From Bacteriovoracaceae bacterium UBA4097 (GTDB lineage: Bacteria; Bdellovibrionota; Bacteriovoracia; Bacteriovoracales; Bacteriovoracaceae), in the NCBI GenBank assembly GCA_002381765.1, contig DFXX01000030.1:16219-80218 (forward strand): a stretch of 64,000 bases of DNA, given 5' to 3'. The notes beneath the pieces are model-generated. The model was not told the origin of the DNA. It saw only the letters and a list, made by a program, of their open reading frames with translations, and ran no database searches. A program made the translations under genes and the position numbers. Numbering within the stretch: position 1 is the first letter of the stretch; every line of letters starts with the position of its first letter. Below, piece by piece: positions 26,147-35,311 of this stretch.

Positions 26147-27694
26147 CTACTCCCACTCAATTGTTCCAGGAGGCTTAGAAGTGATGTCATAGACAACTCG
26201 AGTGACCCCCCTAACCTCATTACAGATTCGAGAAGAAACTCTGTTCAGAAAGCTCCATGGAAGCTCCGTCACCGAAGCCGTCATACCGTCCTGAGAATTT
26301 ACCATTCTAAGAGCAATCACTTCTTCGTAAACTCGCCCATCCCCTTTTACTCCTACTGTCTTAACAGGTAGTAAAACAGTGAAGGCTTGCCAGGTTGTAT
26401 CGTAGAGATGACTGGCCTTTAATTCTTCAAACAGAATCTGATCGGACTCTTGAACTTTCTGGATAGAATCGCGGTGCAACTCACCCATGACTCGTACACC
26501 AATTCCCGGGCCAGGGAAAGGATGACGATAGACCCACTCATGCTCTAGTCCCAGTTCCAGACCCATTTCCCTGACTTCATCTTTAAAGAGAAATCTCAGC
26601 GGCTCAAGAAGTTTTAGATGCATTCTTTCTGGAAGCCCCCCCACATTATGATGAGACTTAATAGTTACTGATTTTCCGCCCTTTATATGAGGAGAGATGG
26701 ATTCAATAACATCCGGATAAAGAGTGCCTTGAAGGAGGTAATCAAATTTTATTCCATGGCTCTTTTCAAATTCATGGACCTTTTTTTCAAAGACATCGAT
26801 AAAGGTTTTTCCTATTGTCTTCCTTTTCTGTTCAGGATCTTTTTGACCGTGAAGAGACTTTAAGAAAAGCTCAGAGGCATCGATGATTTCTATATTAAGA
26901 GAAGTTTCTTTTTGCAGAAGTTTAATGTGATGAATATCCTGAGGTCTAAGTAGACCATGATCCACAAAGAAGCAGTAGAGATCATCTCCGATAACTTTAT
27001 GAGTAAGAGTAGCTGCAACTAAGGAGTCAACTCCCCCAGAGAAAGCACAAAGAACTTTTGACCCTTTGATTGATTTTACACTCTCGATTGAGGTTTCAAG
27101 CATTGTTTGAGAAGACCAATCTTGTTCCAGCTTGGCCACTTCATAAAGAAAGAATTTTAAAATATCTTTACCGTGAACGGTATGATGAACTTCCGGATGA
27201 AACTGCAGACCTAAGATGGGAAGAGTTTCGTGCTTAATCCCAGCAGTAAGACCATTTTCACTTTGAAGGATGAGCTTAAAATCTTTTGGGAGTTCACTCA
27301 AGTGATCCGAATGGCTCATCCAAACATCGCTTACTGCCGGACACCCAGGTATTGCAAAACCAGGCACAGTTCGAAGAGCGGCTAACCCATATTCTCCCTG
27401 AACTCCTTTCTCTACAGTTCCCCCGAAATATTGCCCTAGTATTTGCATACCATAACAAATTCCTAGAATAGGAAGATCGGTCTTATTTAAAAAAGCGCTG
27501 TAATCTGTCTTGTCTTCAAATACACTCTGAGGGCCACCCGATAAGACCAGTGCCTTGGGTTGAGTGGACTTAATTCTCTCAAGTCCATCTTCAAGGGTAA
27601 TAATCTCAGAGGTAAATCCCAGTTCTCTGAACTTTCGCGTGATTAACTGAGTATACTGAGAACCGAAGTCGACAATCCAAATTGAGCTATTCAT
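26147..27694 (-). CDS. guaA: GMP synthase (glutamine-hydrolysing)
   Basis: A 515-residue enzyme that aminates XMP to GMP. The N-terminal class I glutamine amidotransferase has the nucleophile Cys in GICYGMQ and the His-Glu pair in LGLQFHPEVHHT. The ATP-pyrophosphatase part has the SGGVDS loop, and the C-terminal dimerisation part ends TSKPPGTIEWE. It lies 2 nt after guaB, giving a two-gene guanine nucleotide operon. The stop is followed by about 115 nt without a gene before the lipoprotein at 25690. Confidence 0.97.
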   Translation of the reverse strand: MNSSIWIVDFGSQYTQLITRKFRELGFTSEIITLEDGLERIKSTQPKALVLSGGPQSVFEDKTDYSAFLNKTDLPILGICYGMQILGQYFGGTVEKGVQGEYGLAALRTVPGFAIPGCPAVSDVWMSHSDHLSELPKDFKLILQSENGLTAGIKHETLPILGLQFHPEVHHTVHGKDILKFFLYEVAKLEQDWSSQTMLETSIESVKSIKGSKVLCAFSGGVDSLVAATLTHKVIGDDLYCFFVDHGLLRPQDIHHIKLLQKETSLNIEIIDASELFLKSLHGQKDPEQKRKTIGKTFIDVFEKKVHEFEKSHGIKFDYLLQGTLYPDVIESISPHIKGGKSVTIKSHHNVGGLPERMHLKLLEPLRFLFKDEVREMGLELGLEHEWVYRHPFPGPGIGVRVMGELHRDSIQKVQESDQILFEELKASHLYDTTWQAFTVLLPVKTVGVKGDGRVYEEVIALRMVNSQDGMTASVTELPWSFLNRVSSRICNEVRGVTRVVYDITSKPPGTIEWE

Positions 27695-27696
27695 AA

Positions 27697-29160
27697 TTAA
27701 ACCTGGCGATAGTTAGGAGCTTCTTTAGTAATGATCACATCATGCGGATGAGATTCTTTCAGCGAAGCAGCTGTAATTTTTAGGAATTTAGCACGCTCTT
27801 TGAGTAGAGAGAGATTTGGTGCTCCGACATACCCCATACCGGATCTTAAACCACCGATGAGATGAAAAAGATTATTTGCAAGAGATCCTCTATAAGGAAC
27901 TTGCCCTTCAATTCCTTCAGGAACAAGTTTTGAAACTTCTTCAACTGCACTTTGACCATAACGATCTTTCGATCCAAGCTCCATGGCGCCAATAGATCCC
28001 ATGCCTCGATACATCTTATAAGCACGCCCCTGATAAAGAACCATCTCTCCTGGAGCTTCATCAGTTCCAGCAAAAAGAGAACCAATCATAACGGTAGATG
28101 CCCCTCCCGCCAGGGCCTTCACGATATCACCTGAGTATTTTATACCGCCGTCTGCGATAAAGGGAATACCGGCCTTATCACACGGAATACGGCAATCAAA
28201 AATCGCCTGCATCTGAGGTACACCAATGCCAGCAATTACTCGGGTGGTACAAATGGAGCCAGGTCCAATTCCTACTTTAATTCCATCCACACCAGCAGCA
28301 ATAAGATCTTCACAAGCTTTAGCAGTGGCCACATTTCCCGCCACTACATCGATATGGGGGGCCATCTTCTTTACGGTTCTTACCATCTCGATAACACCCT
28401 TAGAGTGACCATGAGCTGTATCGATAACAATAGCATCTACCTGGGCCTTGATAAGGGCCTCCACACGCTTAACTTCCTTCTCGCTTACGCCACAAGCTGC
28501 GGCAACTCTTAAACGACCATACTGGTCTTTATTAGCGTTGGGATAGGCAATATTTTTTTCAATATCTTTGATAGTAATGAGCCCTCTTAAGAGTCCAGTA
28601 GCACTCACCACAGGAAGCTTTTCAACTCGGTGGTTTTTTAGAATCTCCTTTGCCTTCTCGAAGTTCGTCCCTTCAGGAGCAGTGACAAGATTCTTAGAAG
28701 TCATGACATCTTTTACTTTCTGTGAAGTGTCGGTAATAAAGCGCAGATCTCGATTGGTGATGATACCAACAAGTTTTTTATCTTTATCCACCACCGGGAA
28801 ACCGGAGATTTTATATTTTTTCATGAGTTCAAAAAGATCAGAAATAGACTGCTCAGGATTCACGGTAAAAGGATCAAGAATCATTCCGGATTCATACTTC
28901 TTAACCTTTTCCACTTCGAAGGCTTGCTCTTCTGCTGAGAGATTTTTATGAATCACACCTATCCCTCCCTCCTGGGCCATCACAATCGCCGTACGCGATT
29001 CGGTCACCGTATCCATCGCAGAGGAGACGATGGGCATATTCATTGAAATATTACGGGAAAACTTTGTCTTTAATTCGACTTCGGTGGGAAGAACATCTGA
29101 GTAATTGGGAACGACTAGCACATCATCATAGGTCAGTGCTGATTCTGCTGTGTAAAACAT
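27697..29160 (-). CDS. guaB: IMP dehydrogenase
   Basis: A 487-residue enzyme that oxidises IMP to XMP with NAD+, the rate-limiting step of GMP synthesis. The TIM barrel is interrupted by two CBS domains (about 90-205). The catalytic Cys lies in the loop GSICTTRV, and the flap carries the RYGQSAVEE segment. The ATG directly touches a 31-nt perfect palindrome whose 3' arm holds the Shine-Dalgarno (AAAGGA), so translation or transcription may be controlled there. guaA follows by 2 nt. Confidence 0.97.
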   Translation of the reverse strand: MFYTAESALTYDDVLVVPNYSDVLPTEVELKTKFSRNISMNMPIVSSAMDTVTESRTAIVMAQEGGIGVIHKNLSAEEQAFEVEKVKKYESGMILDPFTVNPEQSISDLFELMKKYKISGFPVVDKDKKLVGIITNRDLRFITDTSQKVKDVMTSKNLVTAPEGTNFEKAKEILKNHRVEKLPVVSATGLLRGLITIKDIEKNIAYPNANKDQYGRLRVAAACGVSEKEVKRVEALIKAQVDAIVIDTAHGHSKGVIEMVRTVKKMAPHIDVVAGNVATAKACEDLIAAGVDGIKVGIGPGSICTTRVIAGIGVPQMQAIFDCRIPCDKAGIPFIADGGIKYSGDIVKALAGGASTVMIGSLFAGTDEAPGEMVLYQGRAYKMYRGMGSIGAMELGSKDRYGQSAVEEVSKLVPEGIEGQVPYRGSLANNLFHLIGGLRSGMGYVGAPNLSLLKERAKFLKITAASLKESHPHDVIITKEAPNYRQV

Positions 29161-29191
29161 AAGCTATCCTTTGATTATCAAAGGATAGCTT
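29161..29191 (-). repeat. 31-nt perfect palindrome sequestering the guaB ribosome binding site
   Basis: Positions 29161-29175 are the exact reverse complement of 29177-29191 with one central base. It could form a 15-bp stem. On the guaB mRNA the 3' arm contains AAAGGA followed by 6 nt and the ATG, so folding would hide the ribosome binding site. It also lies 32 nt after the stop of the upstream regulator gene and may stop transcription from there. An operator for a dimeric protein is a third reading. Confidence 0.7.
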
Positions 29192-29223
29192 ATTTATAGA
29201 ATTTTTGAAGAGGGATTAATGAA

Positions 29224-29901
29224 CTATATGCGAAGTACGTAACCCAGATTCTTGAGCGTTTTAATATGCATCGAGAATGGCTTAAGCTTTCGGCGTAAGT
29301 TCGAAAAGTGAGTATCTAGGTTATTCACTTCCACATGAACGTCTTTCCATAACATATGGATGAGATCATCTTTGTGGATCACACGATTAGGATTCTGAGA
29401 AAGTACAAGCAGAAGCTGATACTCTTTCGGAGTTAATCGAACGGCTTGATTATTCAAGATCACTTGGTGACCATCAAGATCGATGGTGAGTCCTTGGAAC
29501 TTGATAACCTTGTTGTTCTGAAGATTTCTCTTAGAAAGAGAGATACGGTTCTTCACTCGGGCAATCAACTCTTCAGTTTGAACTGGCTTGATGAGAAAAT
29601 CATCTGCACCAATTTCTAAACCTTTTACCCGAGCGTTCATATCCGAGTCACCAGTAAGAAAGAGAACAGGCAAGTTTTGTTTGGCCCGTTTTACTTCTTC
29701 ATAGACTTGGAATCCATCTTTACCTGGGATGTGTAGATCCAGCAAAATGGCGTCGGTGTGATTGTTCCGGATAAATTCCAATCCCTTTTCCGGCTCACTG
29801 AAGGTCTCCAAGGTGAAGGAGTCAGAGAGGGAGCTCGAGAGAACTTCCAGAAGGTCTTTGTTGTCGTCAATGATTGTTACATGCATTCGTGTCTTTTCCA
29901 T
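29224..29901 (-). CDS. OmpR-family response regulator
   Basis: A 225-residue two-domain regulator. The receiver (1-120) has the acidic pair in IIDDNKD, the phosphoacceptor Asp in AILLDLHIPG and the Lys of FLIKPV. The C-terminal winged helix (about 130-225) has LTPKEYQLL and the recognition region VNNLDTHFSNLRRKL. It binds DNA when phosphorylated. No histidine kinase gene is adjacent, so it is an orphan here. It is upstream of guaB on the same strand, separated by the palindrome. Confidence 0.9.
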   Translation of the reverse strand: MEKTRMHVTIIDDNKDLLEVLSSSLSDSFTLETFSEPEKGLEFIRNNHTDAILLDLHIPGKDGFQVYEEVKRAKQNLPVLFLTGDSDMNARVKGLEIGADDFLIKPVQTEELIARVKNRISLSKRNLQNNKVIKFQGLTIDLDGHQVILNNQAVRLTPKEYQLLLVLSQNPNRVIHKDDLIHMLWKDVHVEVNNLDTHFSNLRRKLKPFSMHIKTLKNLGYVLRI

Positions 29902-30049
29902 AAATGCATATTAAGACAATTTAAGGTGGAACAGAAACTCAAGAAATCTTAAATATTACTATTCTCGTCCGGTCCCGAAAAAAATCATTAATATTAGCAA
30001 CTTAAGAAATAATTAAATTTTATTTAATTAGGTTTGAAATCCTATAACG

Positions 30050-31060
30050 CTAAAAACTCTTCAAATCTTTGATCAAACTCTCCAATTCTTTCGAATATTT
30101 GGGTTGTTGCGTTACTTCTTTCTTAAGACTCTCGGAAAACTCTGGATCAAGATTTAGACCTGACTTCGTAATATTAGTTACTTCTGGCCGTGCAATGGAT
30201 GCAGGTTTTCTAGGAGCAGTTACGGACGATTCTCCATTGGCTGCGAGGCCATAGAATCTAATTGGTGCATGGGCTAGCTCTGCTTTTTTAGGAGTTTGGG
30301 CCACACTCTTCTTATAAAAGCTATGGGCCTTGCCTGCAACGGAGGCTGGCAGACGATTGGTAGAAATGAAAATGATCTGACCTTTTTTAACAGGTTCCGG
30401 GGCTTCTGTCACCGAAGCTATCACTCGAGAAGGTCCTTCCTTCTTCAGACCCTGAGGCAATTTTTTAAATTCTGATAAAGCCGAATTCAGAGATGCTAGT
30501 CCTACTTTGGTAGGGCTTCTGGGAAGCCCCCCTTCAATCTCTGGGTCGATGGTTGAAAAGCTTCCGCCCGAAACTGCATACTTCATATTTCTATCAAGAA
30601 CATTTGAAACTTCAACATCGCCATTCACAACTAGAACTTGCGAGCGAGAGGTGAGTTGATCAAAGGTCGTAATAAATTCGCCTTTCCAAAAATCCACATG
30701 TCCATTGGCAGTAGTCAATGCCAGTGAATGGCGTGGGCTCAAAGACTGTATCCAGGTTTTACCCCGCTTTAATTGAACTGACTTATTGAAAAATTTTAGA
30801 TGAGTTCCCCCTACCAAATGATAAGTGGCATCGTAGTAATCATTCACTGTAACAGTAGCACCTTCTTCCACCATGATCTCAGACTTCTCGTTGATATGAT
30901 CATTGAGTCTCAGCGTAGCAGTATTACCTTCAGGTGTAATCACAAAGACCTGACCTGAAATGTCTGAAACCTGTGCCACGGGCTTGGCCATAAGAGGCAA
31001 AGCTGTGAGGGTCAGAGCAACGATAAAACTACTTTTTAACTTTGTAAGAGATGTCTTCAT
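30050..31060 (-). CDS. FecR-domain secreted protein
   Basis: A 336-residue protein with a signal peptide (cleavage after LMA, about residue 25). The FecR-like fold follows (about 28-135): ISGQVFVITPEGNTATLRL, an EGATVTVNDYYDATYHL strand pair and TTANGHVDFWKGEF. The C-terminal half is Pro/Lys-rich and probably disordered. FecR-like domains occur in periplasmic surface sensors and in assembly of exported polysaccharide or adhesins. There is no anti-sigma helix, so this is not a classic FecR. It overlaps the TPR-like gene by 32 nt and is probably cotranscribed. Confidence 0.75.
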   Translation of the reverse strand: MKTSLTKLKSSFIVALTLTALPLMAKPVAQVSDISGQVFVITPEGNTATLRLNDHINEKSEIMVEEGATVTVNDYYDATYHLVGGTHLKFFNKSVQLKRGKTWIQSLSPRHSLALTTANGHVDFWKGEFITTFDQLTSRSQVLVVNGDVEVSNVLDRNMKYAVSGGSFSTIDPEIEGGLPRSPTKVGLASLNSALSEFKKLPQGLKKEGPSRVIASVTEAPEPVKKGQIIFISTNRLPASVAGKAHSFYKKSVAQTPKKAELAHAPIRFYGLAANGESSVTAPRKPASIARPEVTNITKSGLNLDPEFSESLKKEVTQQPKYSKELESLIKDLKSF

Positions 31061-31760
31061 AGTACCTACTTAATATTTTCCATTCTTCTGTATTTCGGTA
31101 TTTCAATCTAAATTCTTCAACCGTTGCGAGAAATTTCTGATGCTCGCCTTGATTGTACTGGGCCAGCGCCAGCCATAACTTCGCCCCTCTATAAAACTGA
31201 GATTTGGGATGCTCTTTTACCAATCGAGAGAGGTGCTTTTCTGACCAGTCAAAGCGACTGCCTGTCTCAAAAGCAGCAACCCCAGCTCCAAAAAGAACTC
31301 GGTCACTCACAATTTGATGCTTAGGAAAGCGGCTAATCAACTCATGATAGAACTGAGCCGATTTTTCATAATTCTTAAAATGAAGTTCTTTCTCTCCAAT
31401 CGCTAAAAGCTTTTCGGGAGTCCATTTGTAAATTTCATAGTTAACAAGATCTTCTAAATTTGGTTGGGCGATACTAGCGATGGTTCGAGCAGGATTTGCA
31501 GGTGAAATTGCTTTGGATTTTCCTTGGGATGCGAAGTATCTGTTTTTAGCTTCCAATTGAGACACCTCATACTGTAGTCCTGAGATGCGGGCCTTAAGTA
31601 AGCGGTTCTCGCGAGCAAGCCCCAGGGCCTTCTGCTCGTATTGATATTGCTCTTCAATTTTGGTCATCACGGCGGTATTGAGCCCTCCGAATTTCCAGAG
31701 AGAGAAAACATAAGTGAAGGCCAATATAGTAAATACAAAAAAGATCTTCATTTGATCCAT
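31029..31760 (-). CDS. Membrane-anchored coiled-coil / TPR-like protein
   Basis: A 243-residue protein with one N-terminal membrane helix (about 5-24) and a coiled-coil stretch (about 33-75: YEQKALGLARENRLLKARIS, ISQLEAK-like heptads). The C-terminal part (about 118-240) has repeats with LLAIGEKELHFKNYEKSAQF, LFGAGVAAFETG and YRGAKLWLALAQYNQGEH, similar to YbgF/BamD-like TPR proteins. It probably works in the periplasm as a scaffold for the FecR-domain protein encoded downstream. No catalytic site is visible. Confidence 0.65.
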   Translation of the reverse strand: MDQMKIFFVFTILAFTYVFSLWKFGGLNTAVMTKIEEQYQYEQKALGLARENRLLKARISGLQYEVSQLEAKNRYFASQGKSKAISPANPARTIASIAQPNLEDLVNYEIYKWTPEKLLAIGEKELHFKNYEKSAQFYHELISRFPKHQIVSDRVLFGAGVAAFETGSRFDWSEKHLSRLVKEHPKSQFYRGAKLWLALAQYNQGEHQKFLATVEEFRLKYRNTEEWKILSRYYEDISYKVKK

Positions 31761-31865
31761 CCTTGGGACTTCGGGATTACACTAATTTTTATCGGATTAT
31801 TCAGAGAGATCTTTAGACTAAAGAATTAATCTCACTCTCCCGATAAGAGGTTCAGGAGCGTGACA

Positions 31866-32291
31866 ATGAACTTTCAGACACTTGGACTTATATTTCTGCT
31901 TTTCTCAGGCCAATCTTTTGCTAACGGCAGAAGCCCCGCTGTTGAAGATTTTGTAGGGATAGAAACCGAGCATATGGAGAAAGCTCCTCAAGGAACTGAA
32001 TCACTCTTCAATCTTGAGCAGGACATTCAGAAGATTGAAACCGTGAGAAATGATAAGAGCGCTCCCCCAACACCGCAATTACCTGAAGCGGAAACACCCT
32101 CAGGGGCTTCCACTGTTTTCGGAATGGTTTTCTTGATGAGTCTGCCCATTCTTACCTGGATGCTCGTAATGAACCATCTAAGACAAAAGGCAACTCGCGA
32201 GAGTGCATCCAATATTGAAGTGCTTGAGAAGTATCGCAAACAGAGAGAGCTTGCCAAAAAACAGGAAGAAGAAATCAGAAAGGTTTCTTAG
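31866..32291 (+). CDS. Hypothetical secreted/membrane protein
   Basis: A 141-residue protein. The ATG at 31866 is chosen because AGGAG lies 8 nt upstream; a GTG at 31860 would be too close. A signal peptide (cleavage after SFA, about residue 19) is followed by a polar segment, a Pro-rich stretch and one membrane helix (about 85-105, FGMVFLMSLPILTWMLVMNH) before a charged helical tail (KYRKQRELAKKQEEE). The tail would be cytoplasmic. Nothing like a known domain is seen. The stop shares a 4-nt tetranucleotide with that of the convergent gene. Confidence 0.6.
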   Translation: MNFQTLGLIFLLFSGQSFANGRSPAVEDFVGIETEHMEKAPQGTESLFNLEQDIQKIETVRNDKSAPPTPQLPEAETPSGASTVFGMVFLMSLPILTWMLVMNHLRQKATRESASNIEVLEKYRKQRELAKKQEEEIRKVS

Positions 32292-32929
32292 AATCTCAGC
32301 CAAACGCCCTTTCCAATATATTTCATGATTCGTTGAATTTTATTAAATTCAACGACAACTTCGCGGACTTGATCATTATCCACATCAAAGACATTCACCA
32401 AGTATTCTCTTCGCAGGTACTGATCACGCTGAGCTTCTTTCTCGTGAAAGAAGTGGGGGCCCTTAGTCATTTTGAGAGTAGAGAGGTCATTATTATCAAA
32501 GCTAATAAGATATATTCTTGCAGTGGATTCAAACCCCTGCCCATGGGTCTTTCCTTCATCTAAAAAGAGAATTATGGCTTTGGCAGTAGCAGAAATTCTC
32601 ACCAACTTGATCTTATAGAGAACACTTTCAGATCCCATGGCGAGAAGCTTTTCTTGAAAGAGTATTCTTTCCGAAGAATCTCTAATCTCAAGCCAGTCAA
32701 CTCCATCCCTCTTCTGAGGTTGAAGTGTCTCCTCAATGTTGTCATCATTCAGATCGATTCTATAGGCCGGCCCCTTAACATTGAACTGATGAAAAGCTGC
32801 CTCGGGAGCTCTTTCGGCATAATTAGGGAGTCCGCCCTTGAGCATTTCCCGGTAGTATCTCTCGTCCTGCCCATGAAGCACTGGCATGAAAAGAAGAAAG
32901 ATGAATAAAAGAATCGATTGCTGCACCAT
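32288..32929 (-). CDS. Secreted hypothetical protein with Asp-rich loops
   Basis: A 213-residue protein with a signal peptide (cleavage near HGQ, about residue 20). Two Asp/Asn-rich loops (DLNDDNIEETL and DVDNDQVREVVVEF) resemble the calcium loops of FG-GAP/dockerin-like proteins and suggest a short beta-propeller or repeat fold. The rest has strands such as ARIYLISFDNNDLSTL. Function is unknown. It may be transcribed alone; its stop overlaps that of the 31866 gene by 4 nt, so its mRNA and the neighbour's are complementary at their 3' ends. Confidence 0.6.
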   Translation of the reverse strand: MVQQSILLFIFLLFMPVLHGQDERYYREMLKGGLPNYAERAPEAAFHQFNVKGPAYRIDLNDDNIEETLQPQKRDGVDWLEIRDSSERILFQEKLLAMGSESVLYKIKLVRISATAKAIILFLDEGKTHGQGFESTARIYLISFDNNDLSTLKMTKGPHFFHEKEAQRDQYLRREYLVNVFDVDNDQVREVVVEFNKIQRIMKYIGKGVWLRF

Positions 32930-32989
32930 GAGTCCATTGTAACTTAAAGTCGGCTTTGTTAGAATGCCTTGTTCAAAGGAAGGTTTTGC

Positions 32990-33760
32990 ATGATCATTTC
33001 GCTCGGTTTTATACGCTCTAGCAGTCAGGTGCTGATTAAGGATCTTGATTGGCGCCAGAATTCACTACAGTCCCGTCTGATCGATGTGACGGATCTGCCG
33101 GATCAGAACCTGCAGGCCCTCTTTGTGGATGATAATGAGCATTTCAGCTCCCTAATCAGTGTTCTGGAAAAAGAAAAGGCTTTCTACCCTATTCTAGAAG
33201 CTAAGGAAGAGAATCTGAACTATTCGGCCTTCGAAGATATGCCGGCCCAGCAGTTTAAAGATCTCTATCTTAAGATCACCAATCGCTGGACGCTGCATCA
33301 AAACTTCAACTCTATCGAGAATCTCTACAAAATCACTAATCACTTCAGAGAACTTTGGAGAAAAGACCGCATAACCTTTTTCGAAGAATTTTGGTATTGG
33401 TGTAAAAGAAATATCGGCTCCACTGATCTTACTATTCTTTTTAACGATATCGTTCAGACTGAAGAGAAGGATGAGAATAATGAGAAGAAGGATCGTCCTA
33501 AACTCACGCAATCACTTTTAACAGGAACTAAAAAAGCGAACTTCCATACTGGGGGTGCCAAAGAAAAAGAACTTATGCAGAACTACCTGGAAAAGTTTCA
33601 TGAAGTTTTTGAAGTAACCGAATTCAATTCTTCTCTTGGACAGTTTGTAGCAACCGCCCAGATTGAAAGAAGCCCTATGATTCTTATGGCAAGAACAGCG
33701 CAATTAAATCAATTGCAAAGAACATTAATGGCCTCGATCTTCAATGGTCTTCAGGTATAG
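32990..33760 (+). CDS. Hypothetical cytoplasmic protein
   Basis: A 256-residue protein. The ATG at 32990 follows AAGGAAGG by 6 nt and is preferred over the TTG at 32969. It has no signal peptide or membrane helix. Aromatic and acidic helices dominate: NSLQSRLIDVTDLPDQNL, EKEKAFYPILEAKEENLNYS, ITFFEEFWYWCKRN and LTQSLLTGTKKANFHTGG. Its family is not recognised. The stop touches the start of the DUF2254 membrane protein, so the two are probably cotranslated and may interact. Confidence 0.6.
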   Translation: MIISLGFIRSSSQVLIKDLDWRQNSLQSRLIDVTDLPDQNLQALFVDDNEHFSSLISVLEKEKAFYPILEAKEENLNYSAFEDMPAQQFKDLYLKITNRWTLHQNFNSIENLYKITNHFRELWRKDRITFFEEFWYWCKRNIGSTDLTILFNDIVQTEEKDENNEKKDRPKLTQSLLTGTKKANFHTGGAKEKELMQNYLEKFHEVFEVTEFNSSLGQFVATAQIERSPMILMARTAQLNQLQRTLMASIFNGLQV

Positions 33761-34981
33761 ATGAGAGTTCATTTAACCTTTCTGCTAGAGAAGGTTAAAA
33801 GTTCTTTTTGGTTATTACCGAGCGCAATCACATTTCTTCTCGTTGGGGCCTTAGTTGTTCTTAAGGACTTGAGATTTACTCCTGGCTCCAATGTCTTCGC
33901 AGACCTACTCTTTAATAATATTTCACTTGAAGACTCCAGAACCATATTGGGATCAATTTCCACTTCGGTCATGACGGTGGTGGGAGTTTTATTTTCTATC
34001 ATGATTGTGGTCTTGCAACAGGCTTCTACCCAATATAATCCAAGAATCGTACAAAACTTTACTCGCTCCACTATTGCTCAAGTTGTTTTGGGTCTCTACC
34101 TTGGAACTTTTACTTACTCTCTCCTTCTTCTCTCCACCTTGAATGACAAAAGAGTTCCGAGATTGGCCATGACTTTTGCCATCTTCCTGGCCTTGAGCTG
34201 TCTCTTTCTTCTTATTTATTATGTCTATCATGTCATGAAAAATTTGCAGTCCACGCAAATCATAGCCTCCATAACCGACGAAGGAATTCACACTCTAAAG
34301 AATCTTGTTGTAGATAACGACGAGAAGAAAGGAAGCTCACCTTCAACGGAAGAATTCCCATTCTCTATAGACATACGCTCCTCACGTCGTGGCTATATCC
34401 AAGCGGTCAAATGGGATAAACTAAGAAAAAACATGAAAAACATTGAGTGGTATGCAAAATATTATGTGACCCCGGGTTTTTATGTGCAGGAAGGAGAATG
34501 CTTAGTAACTCTTTATGGAAAAGTTCCTTGGGATAAGAAGTATGAAGACTCCATTCTCAAAACCATCTCTATTGGTGAAATACGCACCAATGCTCAAGAC
34601 CCTTCCTTTAGCATTCAAAAGTTAGTTGATATTGGACTTAAGGCCACTTCTCCTAGTATCAATGATCCCTCCACCGCAATCGAAGCCTTAAGAGGTATCG
34701 ATGCCCTTCTTCGCCAAAGGTTTCAAAAAGAAATAAACTGCCTAATGGGAATAGATCATGGATGGGTAGAGATGCCCTATAAATCAATCGAGACCTATAT
34801 TGGCCTGAGCTATGATCAATTGATTCAGTTTTCAAGCTCCCATCTACCCGTGCTTATGATTATGGAGAAACAACTTGAAAAGCTCTTAGAGAGAACCACT
34901 GAAGAAGATATTCAAAATGCTCTTCTGGAAAGGATCAAAAAAGTTAGAAAGCATATGGATCTAACTTCCAAAGCCACCTAA
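33761..34981 (+). CDS. DUF2254-family membrane protein
   Basis: A 406-residue protein with about four membrane segments in the first half (about 16-38, 66-90, 103-125, 138-158). The DUF2254 hallmarks VLQQASTQYNPRIVQNFTRS and ALSCLFLLIYYVYHV are visible, followed by a soluble C-terminal part containing DPSFSIQKLVDIGLKA and SPSINDPSTAIEALR. The physiological role of the family is unknown. It starts directly after the preceding gene and ends with a 21-nt overlap of the convergent HIT gene. Confidence 0.85.
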   Translation: MRVHLTFLLEKVKSSFWLLPSAITFLLVGALVVLKDLRFTPGSNVFADLLFNNISLEDSRTILGSISTSVMTVVGVLFSIMIVVLQQASTQYNPRIVQNFTRSTIAQVVLGLYLGTFTYSLLLLSTLNDKRVPRLAMTFAIFLALSCLFLLIYYVYHVMKNLQSTQIIASITDEGIHTLKNLVVDNDEKKGSSPSTEEFPFSIDIRSSRRGYIQAVKWDKLRKNMKNIEWYAKYYVTPGFYVQEGECLVTLYGKVPWDKKYEDSILKTISIGEIRTNAQDPSFSIQKLVDIGLKATSPSINDPSTAIEALRGIDALLRQRFQKEINCLMGIDHGWVEMPYKSIETYIGLSYDQLIQFSSSHLPVLMIMEKQLEKLLERTTEEDIQNALLERIKKVRKHMDLTSKAT

Positions 34982-35308
34982 TGGCTCACCACTCAATAAA
35001 TGGAAATGTGTATGAAAGACGGTCTGACCAGCATGAGCACCTAAATTTGTTACAACTCTGAAGCCTTTTTCTTCAAGACCTGCTTTGGATGAGAATTCCT
35101 GAATGGCGAGGAAAATATCTTTAACTTGCTCTGGATCAAGAGAGACCATCTCATTAACATTCTTGCTATGCTTGCGATGGATAAATAGATAATGCTTTTT
35201 TGCCTGAGGTCTAAGATCAGCAAAAGCGATCACTGAATTATTTTCAAAAACTTTAGTGGATGGAATGCCCCCCTCAACTATTTTGCAGAAGATACAATCA
35301 GCACTCAT
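34961..35308 (-). CDS. HIT-family (HinT-like) nucleotide hydrolase
   Basis: A 115-residue protein of the histidine triad family. The catalytic HTHFH is near the C-terminus (about residue 98), with CIFCKIVEGGIPS at the N-terminus as in HinT. It hydrolyses adenosine phosphoramidates in the cytoplasm. The last 7 codons overlap the convergent DUF2254 gene. murA lies 3 nt upstream and may share its transcript. Confidence 0.9.
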   Translation of the reverse strand: MSADCIFCKIVEGGIPSTKVFENNSVIAFADLRPQAKKHYLFIHRKHSKNVNEMVSLDPEQVKDIFLAIQEFSSKAGLEEKGFRVVTNLGAHAGQTVFHTHFHLLSGEPLGGFGS

Positions 35309-35311
35309 GAC

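Noticed and set aside
30011..30029. AT-only inverted repeat AATTAAAT and ATTTAATT
   Set aside because: Expected by chance in an AT-rich gap; it has no GC pairs to act as terminator.
31811..31823. CTTTAGACTAAAG palindrome before the 31866 gene
   Set aside because: Short and AT-rich, and no promoter elements could be aligned to it.
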